Source of the DNA: Atherix ibis
Taxonomy: Eukaryota > Arthropoda > Insecta > Diptera > Athericidae
Assembly: GCA_958298945.1 (NCBI GenBank)
Contig: OY282609.1
Location: forward strand, 14,428,326 to 14,492,325
DNA length: 64,000 bases
Direction: 5' to 3'
Every line of letters starts with the position of its first letter. Position 1 is the first letter of the stretch. This document shows positions 49,601 to 60,729 of this stretch, piece by piece. Below the pieces are notes generated by a model that saw only the letters and a program-made list of their open reading frames with translations, was not told the DNA's origin and did not search any database. The translations under genes and the position numbers were made by a program.

Positions 49601-51462
49601 CCACTCTTTCGAATCCAATCGAAGTTTTCAAACGAATGTGGAATGGTGATGAGATCATGTCAATTGTCGGAGCTGAAATCGGGGAAGATAATAAAAATAT
49701 TCTCAAAATTTGTTACAAATTAGTACTTTCTTCGCCGCAGTCTATTTCAAATTTAAATTTCCCAAAAAATTGTGAATCGTTGAACTATATCAAGAGTGAG
49801 TGTCAATTTGAAGAAAAAATTTCAAAGTATTTTCAAGATGTTCTGTGCGAATTTCGAAACTACCGGCACAACCATGACTCTGTATACAATGACTGCGGTA
49901 GTCGTAGTATTTGTCGCCAACATTTGCAATTACTTTTGCCAAATATTATTGGTAATTACCTAACAAGCAAAACTTATGAAATTAAAGACTTAAATCCAGA
50001 TATAATCAAATTTGTTGAGTCCTTGCAATCCGATCCAGATTTAGTTAATGTTGAGGAAATCCAATGCAAAATAAAACTATTCTGTTTGCTTAGTAAGGTT
50101 GGGAATCGTCAATTTCCAGATGCCATAATTCTTTTAGAAAATTTGTGTATCGATTATAAAAACCATAAGTCGTTCGATTGTAAATTATTAGTAAAAATTT
50201 TTAAAACTTTTTTGCCCTGTGAAATAAGACAAGTTATGAACAATGACAAGGAACGCATTGACGCATTTTATTCTCAATCAATGATGGTTGATGTGTGCCG
50301 GATTATCCCAAAGGAATTAGCTAAAAAGGAGTTTTATGCTGGAGCCTTACAATGGTTATTAAAAGACGTAGACTTTTTGATAATTGGTGATGCTGGTGAC
50401 CAGAACCGAACGTTTTTAGGGCTCCAACCGATAAATTTGAGTCTTGATAGTGTAGTAAATACGTTCGAAGAATTTATGCACCCATGCATCGGCGAAATTC
50501 GTTTTCACAAATGTGTCTGGAAAAATATTTTTGTTATTAAAAATACTTCCGAAAATTCAGATCGGCTCGATATATTGAGATCGGAATACAATGATTCGGT
50601 TTCTAGAACCTTCAATCCTAGGCCAATATATTTTGATCATGAGCTAATCGATTTCAATTTTCTTAAACCGTCATTATTAGGAGATAAAAATATGCATACA
50701 TTTCTTGAGATATACTTTAAAGTAAAAATTGAGTTTTTACCCGATGATTTTGAAAAAAGTTTGGAAATTTGTCCAAATATTCTTGAGCTAAATTTGGAAA
50801 ATATACCAGCGGAATTTTTTGATGATTGCGTCATGTTTATGACTAGAATATTGAGAAGGAAATATCGCAAAAATAGAAGCGATGCGCAAAAAGTAATGGA
50901 GAAATATTTTTATAGAACAAGCGTGGATTACCCTCCTTATTTTCGGATTATTGCAAAATTATTATTGGACCCATTAAATCACAAGGATATGTTGAATATC
51001 AAATACTTTGCATCCATGGTTCTTTTAGGAGGTTGGGATTTTGGTGTAAGTTTTGCAAGCAATGAGGAAATACTAAATATTTTGCAATTAATTTATAAAG
51101 TAACTCAAGAAGATGACACCAATAAAGAAATAAATTATGACTCTTTTCCTGAATCATTAAAAAAATTCTTAAAACTCTTTCAAAATAATTCAATTTGTTA
51201 TAGTGAGTATTTTGAGGTGTATAAAATAATATTTTTGTATATTAAATTTCCGGATGATGATCAATTTGAAATCTTCGATTATAGAAATGTAAATAAAATT
51301 ATCAAAGACTTTAGGGGCATTAAAAATAAAACTTCCAATTTGAAAAAATGCGATAGTGGATTAGGTTTGCCTACAGAATGTTTAACCAAAATTGACAATT
51401 ATTTAAAAACAATCGACGGACAATATGAATTGCTTAAGAAACACTGTTTTGAAAAAAAGTAA
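46639..51462 (+). CDS. Cap4-like nuclease / NB-ARC STAND NTPase, copy 2
   Basis: This 1,607-residue paralogue of copy 1 is also uninterrupted. Predicted nuclease residues are conserved: E94/E98, F105-D106-D107, Q126-V-K128. NB-ARC motifs: Walker A GMGGIGKT (356-363), Walker B LIIFD (434-438), LLITSRN, PLALAQAAAYI and IHR (H673) in the MHD position. The N-terminal linker and much of the region after about residue 690 differ from copy 1 by many substitutions and small gaps. A stretch around Walker B to the GLPL motif (47,926-48,250) is almost identical to copy 1, with about three differences in 325 bases. All catalytic and nucleotide-binding residues being kept suggests a functional gene. Role inferred as for copy 1. 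Confidence 0.85.
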   Translation: MNIPSGSNSNKDTQPRVSGNRKTNSDGDSKSLEENPGKKQNNPDEDVNGSENDPSEIKNRKAYGAKQTQPGITYQLHVILLVILNAMKKKFSFEVDSEIEKAGKFDDVVIKYKKEGSDDYKYLFVQVKYINSQKYITLRNMTGDQKNVNHYNIPKHFPSYSEIKRNYTEPSEKLYVFYTNLNFHRDIINDFVIINDKNEFLDTKLYKLKRESKCWNEFVEAIKKKDILAIDADIEDFLQNLQFAVNQPDKSALEEKVRKIFEQVYVYSEKLSAYKSFIVEMRGWFENSGSKIQTQKTVDKMFKEINLEIMECIRNDIEDPVEYFTGREEVLKSLHEQLQTNSDGMTVLSQLTPISGMGGIGKTETVRKYAQIFGHNYLRNVIWINAENKKSIEDSFKKLAKILDINTKDKDGNDIEFENILNKIYFVVAKKPFLIIFDNAEAYKNTSNGDNSVTGIKSYLPKSLHLNSENEVSMNQHLLITSRNRDWPKPIKVTDLDVFDEQESMKYIKRVLEIDSNDHSEDENISKLCNLLQNYPLALAQAAAYIIDATRNRKGTDNKEFSIVDYIKLFEEESIQQKGELLEFSVDTSLADNYEKTVFVTFDITLKKIKNTKKCGQLAVKILNCMSFFEPDGILSNVFLTFAENDEKKLASALRILDDNCLVKKFEGTLSIHRILQLVIRGKVQGSSQEFEDTITQIDTIRHIIEINHLESAWNHIKGTEEFIGLVVHWPYQIIVKQNRNKWLAAIKFAFDNLNFLINFTNIDHLEIQLISKFISDELILRALLLHFFKEERISATKILTNIREISTKYDDQKNIPCQYNIIKYGKMVLIFADCLKMVRIKHDSTSIITKLRKESPELYLQNKELKRLFEKCCKVIANTNSDSLYGLNKVQYLGLIVGIFNVSIFDPWTEKRTFHLIASTLCTCKILEYLEKTSDLVILCFWNPIPKLKMLTLYWLTVLSKHGSSYDRIPKIRAIIAKEFIYSSIYSTLSNPIEVFKRMWNGDEIMSIVGAEIGEDNKNILKICYKLVLSSPQSISNLNFPKNCESLNYIKSECQFEEKISKYFQDVLCEFRNYRHNHDSVYNDCGSRSICRQHLQLLLPNIIGNYLTSKTYEIKDLNPDIIKFVESLQSDPDLVNVEEIQCKIKLFCLLSKVGNRQFPDAIILLENLCIDYKNHKSFDCKLLVKIFKTFLPCEIRQVMNNDKERIDAFYSQSMMVDVCRIIPKELAKKEFYAGALQWLLKDVDFLIIGDAGDQNRTFLGLQPINLSLDSVVNTFEEFMHPCIGEIRFHKCVWKNIFVIKNTSENSDRLDILRSEYNDSVSRTFNPRPIYFDHELIDFNFLKPSLLGDKNMHTFLEIYFKVKIEFLPDDFEKSLEICPNILELNLENIPAEFFDDCVMFMTRILRRKYRKNRSDAQKVMEKYFYRTSVDYPPYFRIIAKLLLDPLNHKDMLNIKYFASMVLLGGWDFGVSFASNEEILNILQLIYKVTQEDDTNKEINYDSFPESLKKFLKLFQNNSICYSEYFEVYKIIFLYIKFPDDDQFEIFDYRNVNKIIKDFRGIKNKTSNLKKCDSGLGLPTECLTKIDNYLKTIDGQYELLKKHCFEKK

Positions 51463-52203
51463 ATTCTATTCAGAGATACAATACTCGTCGGACTTATTCG
51501 TTTATTATTTCTAACTAAAAGACTAAAATCATAGTAAGCTGAGGTCAATCAAGAATATTTCAGAACTATTCGGATAGTGTGCACTTTTATTGGATCGGAT
51601 TTCAAAAATAAAAAAAAACTTATTTTTAGACTGAAAGCAGTCGGTACGGCGTGATCTACATAAGTAACAATACGGCAATATTTCAGTTTATCAAACATTT
51701 TTGATCATTTTGATCACACTCGTTGAATTTATGTTATTTTCAAACTTCAGCTTTTCTTTCTGAAAACACATCAAACATATTAAGTTCGGAATTTATTTCA
51801 GTGTTATTACATTCGGGGACTGTCGTAGCCATCTTCGAAGTTTCATTCTGATGAGATCTTTTTACTTTGCATATTTTGTGAGCGTTTATTACGTATAAGA
51901 AGTTTCTGCTCCATCTTCTTACATAGTCACAATAAAATACACATTTTATAACGAACCCTACTTGACTCGTTAATTATCTTAACAAATACCTAATACAGCA
52001 TAGATTTTATATTAATAATTAATCATAAGATAATAAATATTAAAACTCTATAAAAAAGTAATCTAAAAGATAAGATAAATTAATTATTTTAAGTAAAATT
52101 GTCAAAATAACACATTAATAAAAAATAAAAAATTGTAAAAGAAATTATTTCTAATGTAAGAACGTAATATTGGTGACAAATCTTAGATAATACATTATAA
52201 ATA
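51463..52203 (+). other. STAND gene 2 3' flank with poly(A) signal
   Basis: Collinear with 35,920-36,589, with a few small insertions. AATAAA at 51,931-51,936 matches the unit 1 signal. No other coding content is visible. Confidence 0.5.
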
Positions 52204-52600
52204 CTTTTTTTTTATCTGCAACTACAATTGAATTGCTACAAGCAGATTTACATAACATTTTAGATTACAATCTTCTGCATCATGAAGTGGCAGGAAACAC
52301 CCATCGGCATTTCTCCAACTAACAGAAGTTAGATTCATCTAGAAAATCTCTAGGCCATGATCTCTCAAGTCTCCAGGATAATTCTCTCATAAGTGGGTTA
52401 TAATGATAGGATAAACGAGAAAGAAATTTTTGATAGCGGGAAATGCGCAGGTCCTGAACAAGTGGAACATTTAGATCACGATGTATTACGTTGTTACGAA
52501 TATACGAGTAAAAGGTGTCATCAACAATTTTACGGATGATCTTGGATTGCACGGCCTGGACGCGATTTCGTTAAACCCCAAAGTTCAAGTCCATGTGTCC
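52204..52600 (-). mobile_element. Jockey-clade LINE, 3' end of ORF2 and tail, unit 2
   Basis: The minus strand reads KIIRKIVDDTFYSYIRNNVI, then HRDLNVPLVQDL, then SRLSYHYNPLMRELSW, the C-terminal end of a Jockey reverse transcriptase and the best preserved of the four tails here. The 3' end is TTGTAGTTGCAGATAAAAAA at about 52,205. It is the unit 2 counterpart of 36,590-36,985. Confidence 0.82.
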
Positions 52601-52649
52601 AACTAGATTTCATAATTGGGTTGTAGATTAGAAGCTTACTTTTGATTGT

Positions 52650-53790
52650 TAGTTTAGAGCGTTCCATAAAAGGTTGGAGAGGTAATTTGCGGTGCACGCT
52701 GACATTTATTTTTGAACAGTGGACGACAAAGCTGGCAGAATGGACATCAAATCAATTGCAAGTGGTGTTAGTATTTTGTTTAATTGCTAAATAAGTGGAT
52801 TGGTTAATTGGGAGAACATTGACGAGATATCTTGGGATAACAATGATGGAGGGGGATATAATTCTTAATGCTAGATTGTTGGTGTTGTGTTTGTTGTAAT
52901 TGTGGCTGCTGTTCAATGTTGGAAACTCCTGCCGCGACCACAGCAAAAAAAAGAATAATTGGTTGGTTTTTTTATTCGGATTGATCTTCTCCTCCAGCCT
53001 CTTATAAGTAGAACATCCCTTATAATTTGCGGGATTGGCTATAGTCGCTGAGAACGCTTTTGTTTGCAGTATTTTTATTTTTCTTACATTCAGTTTTAAG
53101 GTACTCGCCTGCGTACTTGACGCATTTGGGAGTATGTCGACAATAATTCTTCGTATGTCCGTACTCTTGGCATATATAGCATTGCATAATATCTTTACTG
53201 ATGTACAGTTCTTTTTTTTACACTAGAAATACCAGTGACCCTCTGTCATACTCGTAGTATCTCCAACTCATTTTTTATGGTGTTTAATGGTAGAGATGAC
53301 GAATCACTACCTTATAAGCCTTTTCTGCCTTAGTCTGGTATGTGTGAAAGGTTTGCTTTGTTTCCTCGAGGTACTGGACAATACTTCTATAAGCACCACC
53401 AGACTTAGCTTATATTGCAAGCCCTTTGGCGTTCGACTTGCAAACGAACTGCTCAGTACCAATGCTTTGGCAATAACACGACCTAGCTCAACAAAATTGT
53501 TTGCATTTGTGTCGAAAATGGGCGATGACTTATATGCATTATCGGTGCTCGCATGAGCAGAGGAATTTGCAACCGTCGCAACTGCTCGAAGTCTTGGACC
53601 ATAGAGCAAATCTATTGTCGGAAACTGAGCCAGGTAAGCTGATGGTAGTTACATTTCTTTTCGGTGTTTTCGTACGCCGAGGTCGTCCAACTGGTTTCAT
53701 AAATTCGCTGCTGCCTACAGAACCGGTATCCTCACCGGTAGACGATATTGACGTCGACTGCGATAACCGTTCATCGGTTATCGTCGACAT
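52650..53790 (-). pseudogene. Jockey-clade LINE ORF1 (gag-like) remnant, unit 2
   Basis: It starts MSTITDERLSQSTSISS at 53,790 and continues KPVGRPRRTKTPKRN, SDNRFALWSKTSSS and NANNFVELGRVIAKAL. A CCHC region follows near 53,110-53,190 with ANPANYKG downstream of it, all on the minus strand but spread over more than one frame. It lacks the MITE and the 67-base duplication of unit 1, and the mariner-like element is not present in the following gap. ORF2 is reduced to the tail at 52.2-52.6 kb, so the large internal deletion predates the duplication. Confidence 0.8.
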
Positions 53791-53799
53791 TCCTCACTG

Positions 53800-55020
53800 G
53801 TAAGTGACTTCGGTTTTTTAAAAATATTAATTAAAATTTTGATTTAAATCCATTATAAATTAATTAAAGTATTCGTCTTTATTCACTTCATTTAATTTTT
53901 CCTCTTATAATAAAATATTATTTATCCCCACTTTGAGTTTTTTTTTATATTCACAATAATTAATTCAGTACTGTTAATTGAATATTTATCATCCGCTGAA
54001 AGTGTAAAATAAAAATAATAATCACTTTAGAGGAACTCGACTAACGTCAGTACTGACGAAATTTTCGCCCATGACTTATAAATACTTAAAACAACAATTA
54101 AAAAAAAAAAATTGTATACTGAAATTATAAATACCATTCAATGGGGTATGGGTGGCTTTGTTATGTTGAAATTAATAAGTTACACTTGATGTTCTTCAAA
54201 TTTATTTGTACGTTAACTTCTAAGACTATTTTACAAGAACTCTAAAAGCATATTTTATATACGAACATTTGGTATTTATTGTTAATCTTTATAATATTTG
54301 TAAGAAAATTATATTAATTTATATAAAAATTTGATTTACTGATAAATAAAATATGTATAGTTAAAGAAGCCTGTTTTTTTTATTCACCCAAGTTTAAAAC
54401 TTTAAATAAAAACTGCACATAAGAATAAGTCTAAAATAAAAGCCGAATAAGCTATCGAAAGCTAAATATGAAAACGTCAATTTTTAATAACCCATTTAAC
54501 TAAAGATATGGTCAATTTCTTGAAACGATGAGCAGTTATTATCATACCAAATATTGAAAAACATTTTAAAAAAATTAAGATTACTACAATATGTCAAGTG
54601 ATAAAATAAATCAAATTTAAAAACACCTACGGACACTGTTTTATTGTATATTTTCGATATTTTTACCTGCTATTTTTACGATATTAATTTTGTTATATAA
54701 TAGCACTTGAAATTATTATATATATGCGACTGCATACAATATTCACTAGTTTTTTGCTTATATTTAATGAATTTATCTCTACGATTTGAATGGAATCTGT
54801 TTTCCTCGAATAGGTAAATATATTTTAATATGTTGATTGAAAAACGCACCTCAATAATTTGATATCTAATATATGATTTGATTTTTTTACCTAATTGCAT
54901 ATTTCTGAAATTAAACAATTCCCTCAGAGAGGCAGCTATTAAATTTTTATAAATCCACAATGAAATTACTTCATCTTCCTTGATCATGAATATTAAAAGT
55001 TGACTTATTTATTCTCAATT
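53800..55020. other. unit 2 spacer between LINE remnants, no gene
   Basis: AT-rich, collinear in part with 39,740-40,912. A 103-codon minus-strand frame at 54,676-54,987 has no motif and is not kept in unit 1. Confidence 0.5.
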
Positions 55021-55024
55021 ATGG

Positions 55025-55400
55025 GTATTACAGTCCTTACAATCCAAGATTCTCCGTAAATTTGTTGTGCCCCCTTTTATGTTCATAACAACGTAATACA
55101 TTGTGATCTAAATGTTCTATTTGTTCAGGACCTGTGCATTTCCCGCTATCAAAAATTACACTTCCGTTTATCCTATCATTATAATTCACTTGTGACAGAA
55201 ATATCCTGTACTACCATCCCCGAAACTCCAATTGGAGACTTTAGAGAAAATGTCCTAGAAATTTTCTAGAGGAATCTTACTTCTGTTAGTTGGAGAAACG
55301 CCGATGAGTGTTTACTGCCACTTCATGATGCAGAAGATTGTAATCTAAAATGTTATGTAAATCAGCTTGTAACAATTCAATTGTAGTTGCAGATTTAAAA
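55025..55400 (+). mobile_element. Jockey-clade LINE 3' end, plus strand, unit 2/3 junction
   Basis: Counterpart of 40,913-41,280: the same RT C-terminal tail (FYVHNNVIHCDLNVLFVQDL region) and 3' UTR ending TTGTAGTTGCAGATTTAAAA. It marks the right end of unit 2 exactly as the other marks the end of unit 1, so it was part of the duplicated unit. Confidence 0.75.
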
Positions 55401-56031
55401 AAATTTATTATATTTGCAACAAATTATGTACTTTTTTAAAGAATATTTATTAAAATTTTTACGTTTGCATGACTGAATGTTTTTCTATGGTTTTTTCATA
55501 ATTTCTCTCACAATATTTTTGGGTTCTAAATTCTTTTATTTATTTTTTATTATTCAAAATGTATTTTTACCATGACTATTATAAATTTATTAGCTTTTGT
55601 AAAACATTTTTCAAACTAGTATTTCCCCTTAAAAAGTACCACTTGGAAAAATTGATTATTAAGTAATTCTTTATATAATATCTTATCTCAATTTATTGGT
55701 AATTTTTAGTAATTAATGTGTCATATTCAAGTAGAGTTAATCTCATTATAAATAAGATATGACTATAAATTTTCAGTAAAAAATTGACATGTAACAGAAA
55801 AAATACAATAATTTACCCTGTCAACTTTATTTTTTCTTTCGGACCTCCCGAAGAAAATTGAATAAAATAAACTCGTTTGAATTCAAATTTCAAGTCAAAA
55901 TATGCAATTTTCGTATTTATTATCAAATAAGTTATTTTTATCAAAATTTAGATTCGGTATAAAAATGGAACGAAAAAGCTTTTGTTTTTAAATTTATCTT
56001 ATTCTTAAAATATTTATTGTTGTTTTTATAA
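55401..56031. other. AT-rich start of unit 3
   Basis: Collinear with 41,281-41,936. No gene recognised. Confidence 0.5.
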
Positions 56032-56256
56032 TTGTATATATTTAAAGAATTTCCCAAAAATATTTCTACGTCTAGAAAGTGTGGTACTTTTGATTTAATG
56101 TTCTTTTTATATAAAGTTCAGATTGAAATGATTATTTATAAGACATCATCAGATGACTTTGACTTTGTTGTAATGTTAACCATTTGTTCAGAACATAGAG
56201 TTTCTACTCGTATTTTAGAGGTAAAGGTTATTAGCTTGGACATGATTTTGTTATAA
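56032..56256 (+). other. highly conserved block M, unit 3
   Basis: Same 74-codon open frame as 41,937-42,161, with a single base difference (REC becomes RKC). See the unit 2 copy for the alternatives considered. Confidence 0.35.
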
Positions 56257-57800
56257 AGAAAATTTATTATTAAATTTAGCAAAAATATAATTCTTGATTA
56301 TATAAATTATTTACACCTTAAAAGAAAAACTCACATTCACCACAAAAAACAAAATATTTTTAAAACATCACAAACACAAACATTTTGTCATTAATTATCT
56401 CAATTTATTTAAAGAAAAACTATTTTTACATTTATCAAAAACTTTTTGTTTTTTATTGATTCTTATTCCTTTTAAATTAAAATTCAAAATTTGTTACAAA
56501 AAAAATTCAGTATTCCTGACTTTCATGTGCAGTTTTAATGAATACCATTAATTTTTTTTTTATTTTATCCAAAGTTGCATATTTACTAAAAAATAAATAA
56601 ATTAAAAGTCTTAAATTTAATTTAATAAAGTACAAGTGTTGGAAAATCTCAAAAGAAACTTCAAAATTGTTTAATATAAAAATTATATTTTTAGAAAATT
56701 TTTAAATTTTACTTCTTAGGAATTATAAAATAATTCAATTATTCTGTTTAAAAAAAAATCTACAACCAAATAAAAGTTATTAGTTTTTCCTGTTTTTTTA
56801 TTTTTAATTTTTTGCAATTTGATAAAAAACATCTTAAGTCAAACAAAAAAATAATTTTCACATAGTTTTAGGTAAACAATATTTTTTATCCTTGTTGTTT
56901 CTTTCAATTTTTTATAAATTTCAATAAAAATGTCAAAACTTTCCACAAAATTAATTTCTTATATTTTTAATTAACTTAAAAAGAAAAATATAATCGTAAA
57001 GAATCTTTTAACGTATCATTATTTCCAAATTTCTACAAATATAAATTATATTAAAGAACTTACAATAAAGAATTTATTTTTTTAAATTTTATTAATTTTC
57101 AATAAAAGTTTTTGAATATTATTCAAATTTAAATTAAAATAATTCTCCAAACAATTTTTTAAAATTTCAGTTTTAAACTTCTTGCATAAATTGATTTCGT
57201 TTATTTTTGCCCAATTTTACAGCAAAATTTTTTTCGTATTTGTTAATGCATAGGAAATGTTTTTAAATTTTTATATCAAAGAGTCAAAATTGTTTTTGCA
57301 ATAAGAAAATTTACAAAATGTAAAATTTAAAAAAGAATTTTTTGGAAATTTTGGATTTTTTGTACGAGTTTTGAATTATATTTTAGCGATGAGACTACAA
57401 AATTTAAGGGTCGCAAAAATAATTTGTCGATATTTACCAAGTTGTTTCTATTGAAAAATGTAAATTATTTTTGATTTTTGATTTATATAAAAATTTTGCT
57501 GAAGTTTACCTTATTATATTGTAGATAATTTTACTTATTTTAAATTTAAAAGCCTTAAAGTGGTATTATTAAATGGAGTTTAGTTATAAGAGAAAATTAA
57601 TTTTTGTTTGCTTGAGTACCAGATAATTTCTAAAATTGTTATTTTGGTGGAGATTTATTTATTTATAAATAAATTAAGCAAACAAATTATGTTAACTATG
57701 GCAAAAAGTTAATGATGTATTAACAATAATTATAGAAAGGAAAAAAAGAAAATAACATATTTTTATTGACAATTGTTAAAATAAAATCTACTCACAAAAA
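56257..57800. other. very AT-rich unit 3 spacer
   Basis: Collinear with 42,162-43,656 with scattered substitutions and small gaps. No coding signal. Confidence 0.5.
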
Positions 57801-58036
57801 TATTTGAAAATAAAACGTTGGAAAAACCTTTATTTAGAGCTAAAGACATTCAAAAAATAATTGAGTTTTTTTTGGTTATGCAATATTGTAGAAATATTTT
57901 ATTTAAAGTTAATTTGTTTCAGTTAAATAAAAAATTAAGCAACAAATGGATACTTAGAAAATTCCTAAAAACACACATTCTGTTGGGTTCTTTCAATAAA
58001 TTTTCCTTTCACTTAACCTGGGAGGTGTATTAAATA
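57801..58036 (+). other. conserved block K, unit 3
   Basis: Open frame of 71 codons from 57,818, nearly the same as the unit 2 copy (EKPLFRAKDIQKIIEFF and NKWILRKFLKTHILLGSF). No recognised family. Confidence 0.35.
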
Positions 58037-59310
58037 AAATACAAATTATAAAAAGCATTATTATGCCAATAAAAATAATAAATAAAAGTTAAAATTTATC
58101 ATCAGCTAATTAGGTTTTTAAGAGAATTTGTGTAAAAATTAAGAGAATATTAATATAAATACGTGTAACATATTTTAAAAAATATATACAAAACATTAAT
58201 AATTGAATTAAAAAACGAAGTTATATTTACCTAAAAAATAGTTAATATAAATGATTAAAAATTAATAAAATAAATTGTATAAGAGACTGCAGTAAAAATA
58301 AAAACATACTATATCAGCTTTGAAACGAATGTAAACTGTTTATTATATATTTTTTATTTTTAGTTTTATTTTTTTTATATTTCGTTTTTTGATGACTATA
58401 AATTAAGGATAAATTAATTGCGGCATTAAATTGAATGTAGTCCTGTGTAAATAGTATTTTGTTAAAAATTTTGAAAAAATGGAATTTTTTAAAATAATAC
58501 AAATTGAATTTATAAATAGTATAAAAACAGGATACTAAATATAATATTAAAAAAAAAATTTTATTTTTTGTAATAGAACTAAAATAATCAATAAAAAAAT
58601 TTACAAAAAAAACATTAAAGATAATACAAAAAATGAGAAATAATAAAATTATATAGGTGGTAAAATACTAGAAAATATGGCGAAAAGATATTCATCTAAG
58701 TTAATAAGAATCTAATTATTAGATTTTTGATAATATGCTAAACGCAATGAAAAAAAACCTTTAACACAATTAGTGAGCTTTTAAAAGTTTTGCCCAATTG
58801 AGCGAGATGATATCGTAATTATGTACTAAAAATTATATAAAAAATTTCCAACAAAATTAAAAATAAATAATATAAAAAAAGGAGAACATTGTAAATGGGT
58901 TACTATTAAAAAAGTAAAGATAATAAAAATAAACACAAACAAAAGTATGAATATACAAAAAAATACATTAAAATTTTCATGAATGAAAAGTAAAACCCAA
59001 ATTATAATTATAAATTATTATAAAAAAAATAACTGAAAGTAAAAACCTTAACTAAAAAGTTATTAAAGTAAATATTTGAAAATATTTTTAGGGCGCTTTA
59101 TTCAAATTGAATTTTTTTTTAATAATTTTTTATTCAAATTTTCTGTTAAAATTTTGCCAGTAAAACTTCTGGCACCAAAAATATTTTTACTTAAATTATT
59201 TTTAGTAAAATTATTTTCGTTAAAAAATTTCATTTAAAATTTATTCAGTTAAAATTGTATTCAGCAAAAGTGTGTTCACTAAAAATTTTAAGTAAAAATT
59301 TATTCACTAA
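58037..59310. other. very AT-rich unit 3 spacer
   Basis: Collinear with 43,921-45,230. No coding signal. Confidence 0.5.
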
Positions 59311-59314
59311 AAAT

Positions 59315-59970
59315 TTTCAGACGAAAACCTTTTCCGACCCTTTCCAATGTTAATCGACTGTCTGACTTCACAAGAATACTCTCTCGTTCTTCAATTTCAT
59401 CAACTTTCAAAGCTAAAGGCTTCTCTGAGAGTAATCCGTCGTCCACTGGAAAGCTTGACATAAAATTTGACGAAAAAACAACAAATTTCGTTGTTTCATT
59501 TTTCTTAACGCACTACAAAAAACACTAACTCGCTGCTTATTACACTCTGTAGGGTCGCGTAGTTATGGAACTTATACTTAACATCTAGAAGGGCATCTCT
59601 TATGTGAAGAAGAAGTATTAGCAGATCGCCTTCACTATTGAAAGAATCATAAACTATAAAAATATCGAAATGTTTTAATAGATCAGCAATCGACAATGAG
59701 GGCCGATGAAACCGAAAAATAGTAAAGATGATAGACTCGTTTACAATAAGAAAGTACCAACAATACTAACACAAATATAACAGAGTTATATTTAAGCTAA
59801 AAGAAAGTGCATATACGAAAATACCCATTTGCGATTAACAAGAGTTTTTTTTTGACAAAAATCGAAAATTCGAAGATATTACTTTTCGACAGCTTATTGT
59901 ACATTATTATCTCTTACGGCTATTTTCAACTTCAATTCACTAAATGCTTACGTGGACACAGATATGGCTT
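59315..59970 (+). repeat. dispersed repeat R1, unit 3 copy
   Basis: R1 copy upstream of STAND gene 3. The antisense frame at 59,696-59,505 reads MSIADLLKHFDIFIVYDSF and GDLLILLLHIRDALLDVKYK before it breaks. A small deletion relative to unit 2 removes the CEKSYKTDINE-like stretch. Confidence 0.65.
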
Positions 59971-60129
59971 CATGATAGTAAAACCATTCCACGTTATCCA
60001 ATGATATTATAAAATCAGATTATTGTTTTTTTAATAATAATAGAATGTTTGGTTCGAAAAAAGTTAACAGTCTCGAAATAATTATACATTTTTATTTAGT
60101 GATATTTGTTTGATAAAATTAGTTATAGA

Positions 60130-60729
60130 TAGGTTATCTTTATTATAAAATTGATAATGTCTTTAAACTAAAAATGACTAATAGAAGCAAGAAATCCGAA
60201 TTACAATATTATTGGCAGTTTTCCTTCAGTAGTTCTTCACAGCGCAATTTAAAAATTATTCGAAAAAAGTGCTTAATTTGTAAAAATAATTATTAGCACA
60301 TAAAGTTCAAGATGTATTTTATTGAAAAGTTAATTTGAAAATTTTGGACTTGGAAATTTGAGATATCGTTGGTCGGAAAATTATATTGATACTATTTTTA
60401 AAACCAAATATTAGTTTTCATTTTTTTCAACATCAATTGTGTATACACGTAAAAGCCATTAAATGAAAATAATTCGAACTTAAATAAAAACTTATAGTTT
60501 TTGATAAACGGGAACAATAAACACAAAAAATGATAAGATGATTTAGTGTATAATAAAACTATAAAATAATGATGAGTTCTAATTAATGAGTGAATATTTA
60601 ATAAAAAATAATTCAAAATTATTAAATGCAAATTGATTTATAAAAAACGTGAAATTATATAATAATAAAGAAAATATTTTAAAAAAATTGAATACATTCG
60701 AACAGTTAATTTCAAATTTTTTAGGAATA
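60130..60729 (+). promoter_or_regulatory. STAND gene 3 5' leader, altered TATA
   Basis: Counterpart of the unit 1 and 2 leaders. The conserved CATCAATTGTGTATA context is kept but the TATA box is changed to TATACACG (60,442 onward). The acceptor-like TTTTTTAG five bases before the ATG at 60,730 is kept. The promoter may therefore be weaker or use another start. Confidence 0.45.

Noticed and set aside
53287..53803. Plus-strand frames of 89-100 codons
   Set aside because: They are antisense to the LINE ORF1 remnant, whose minus-strand translation has family motifs.
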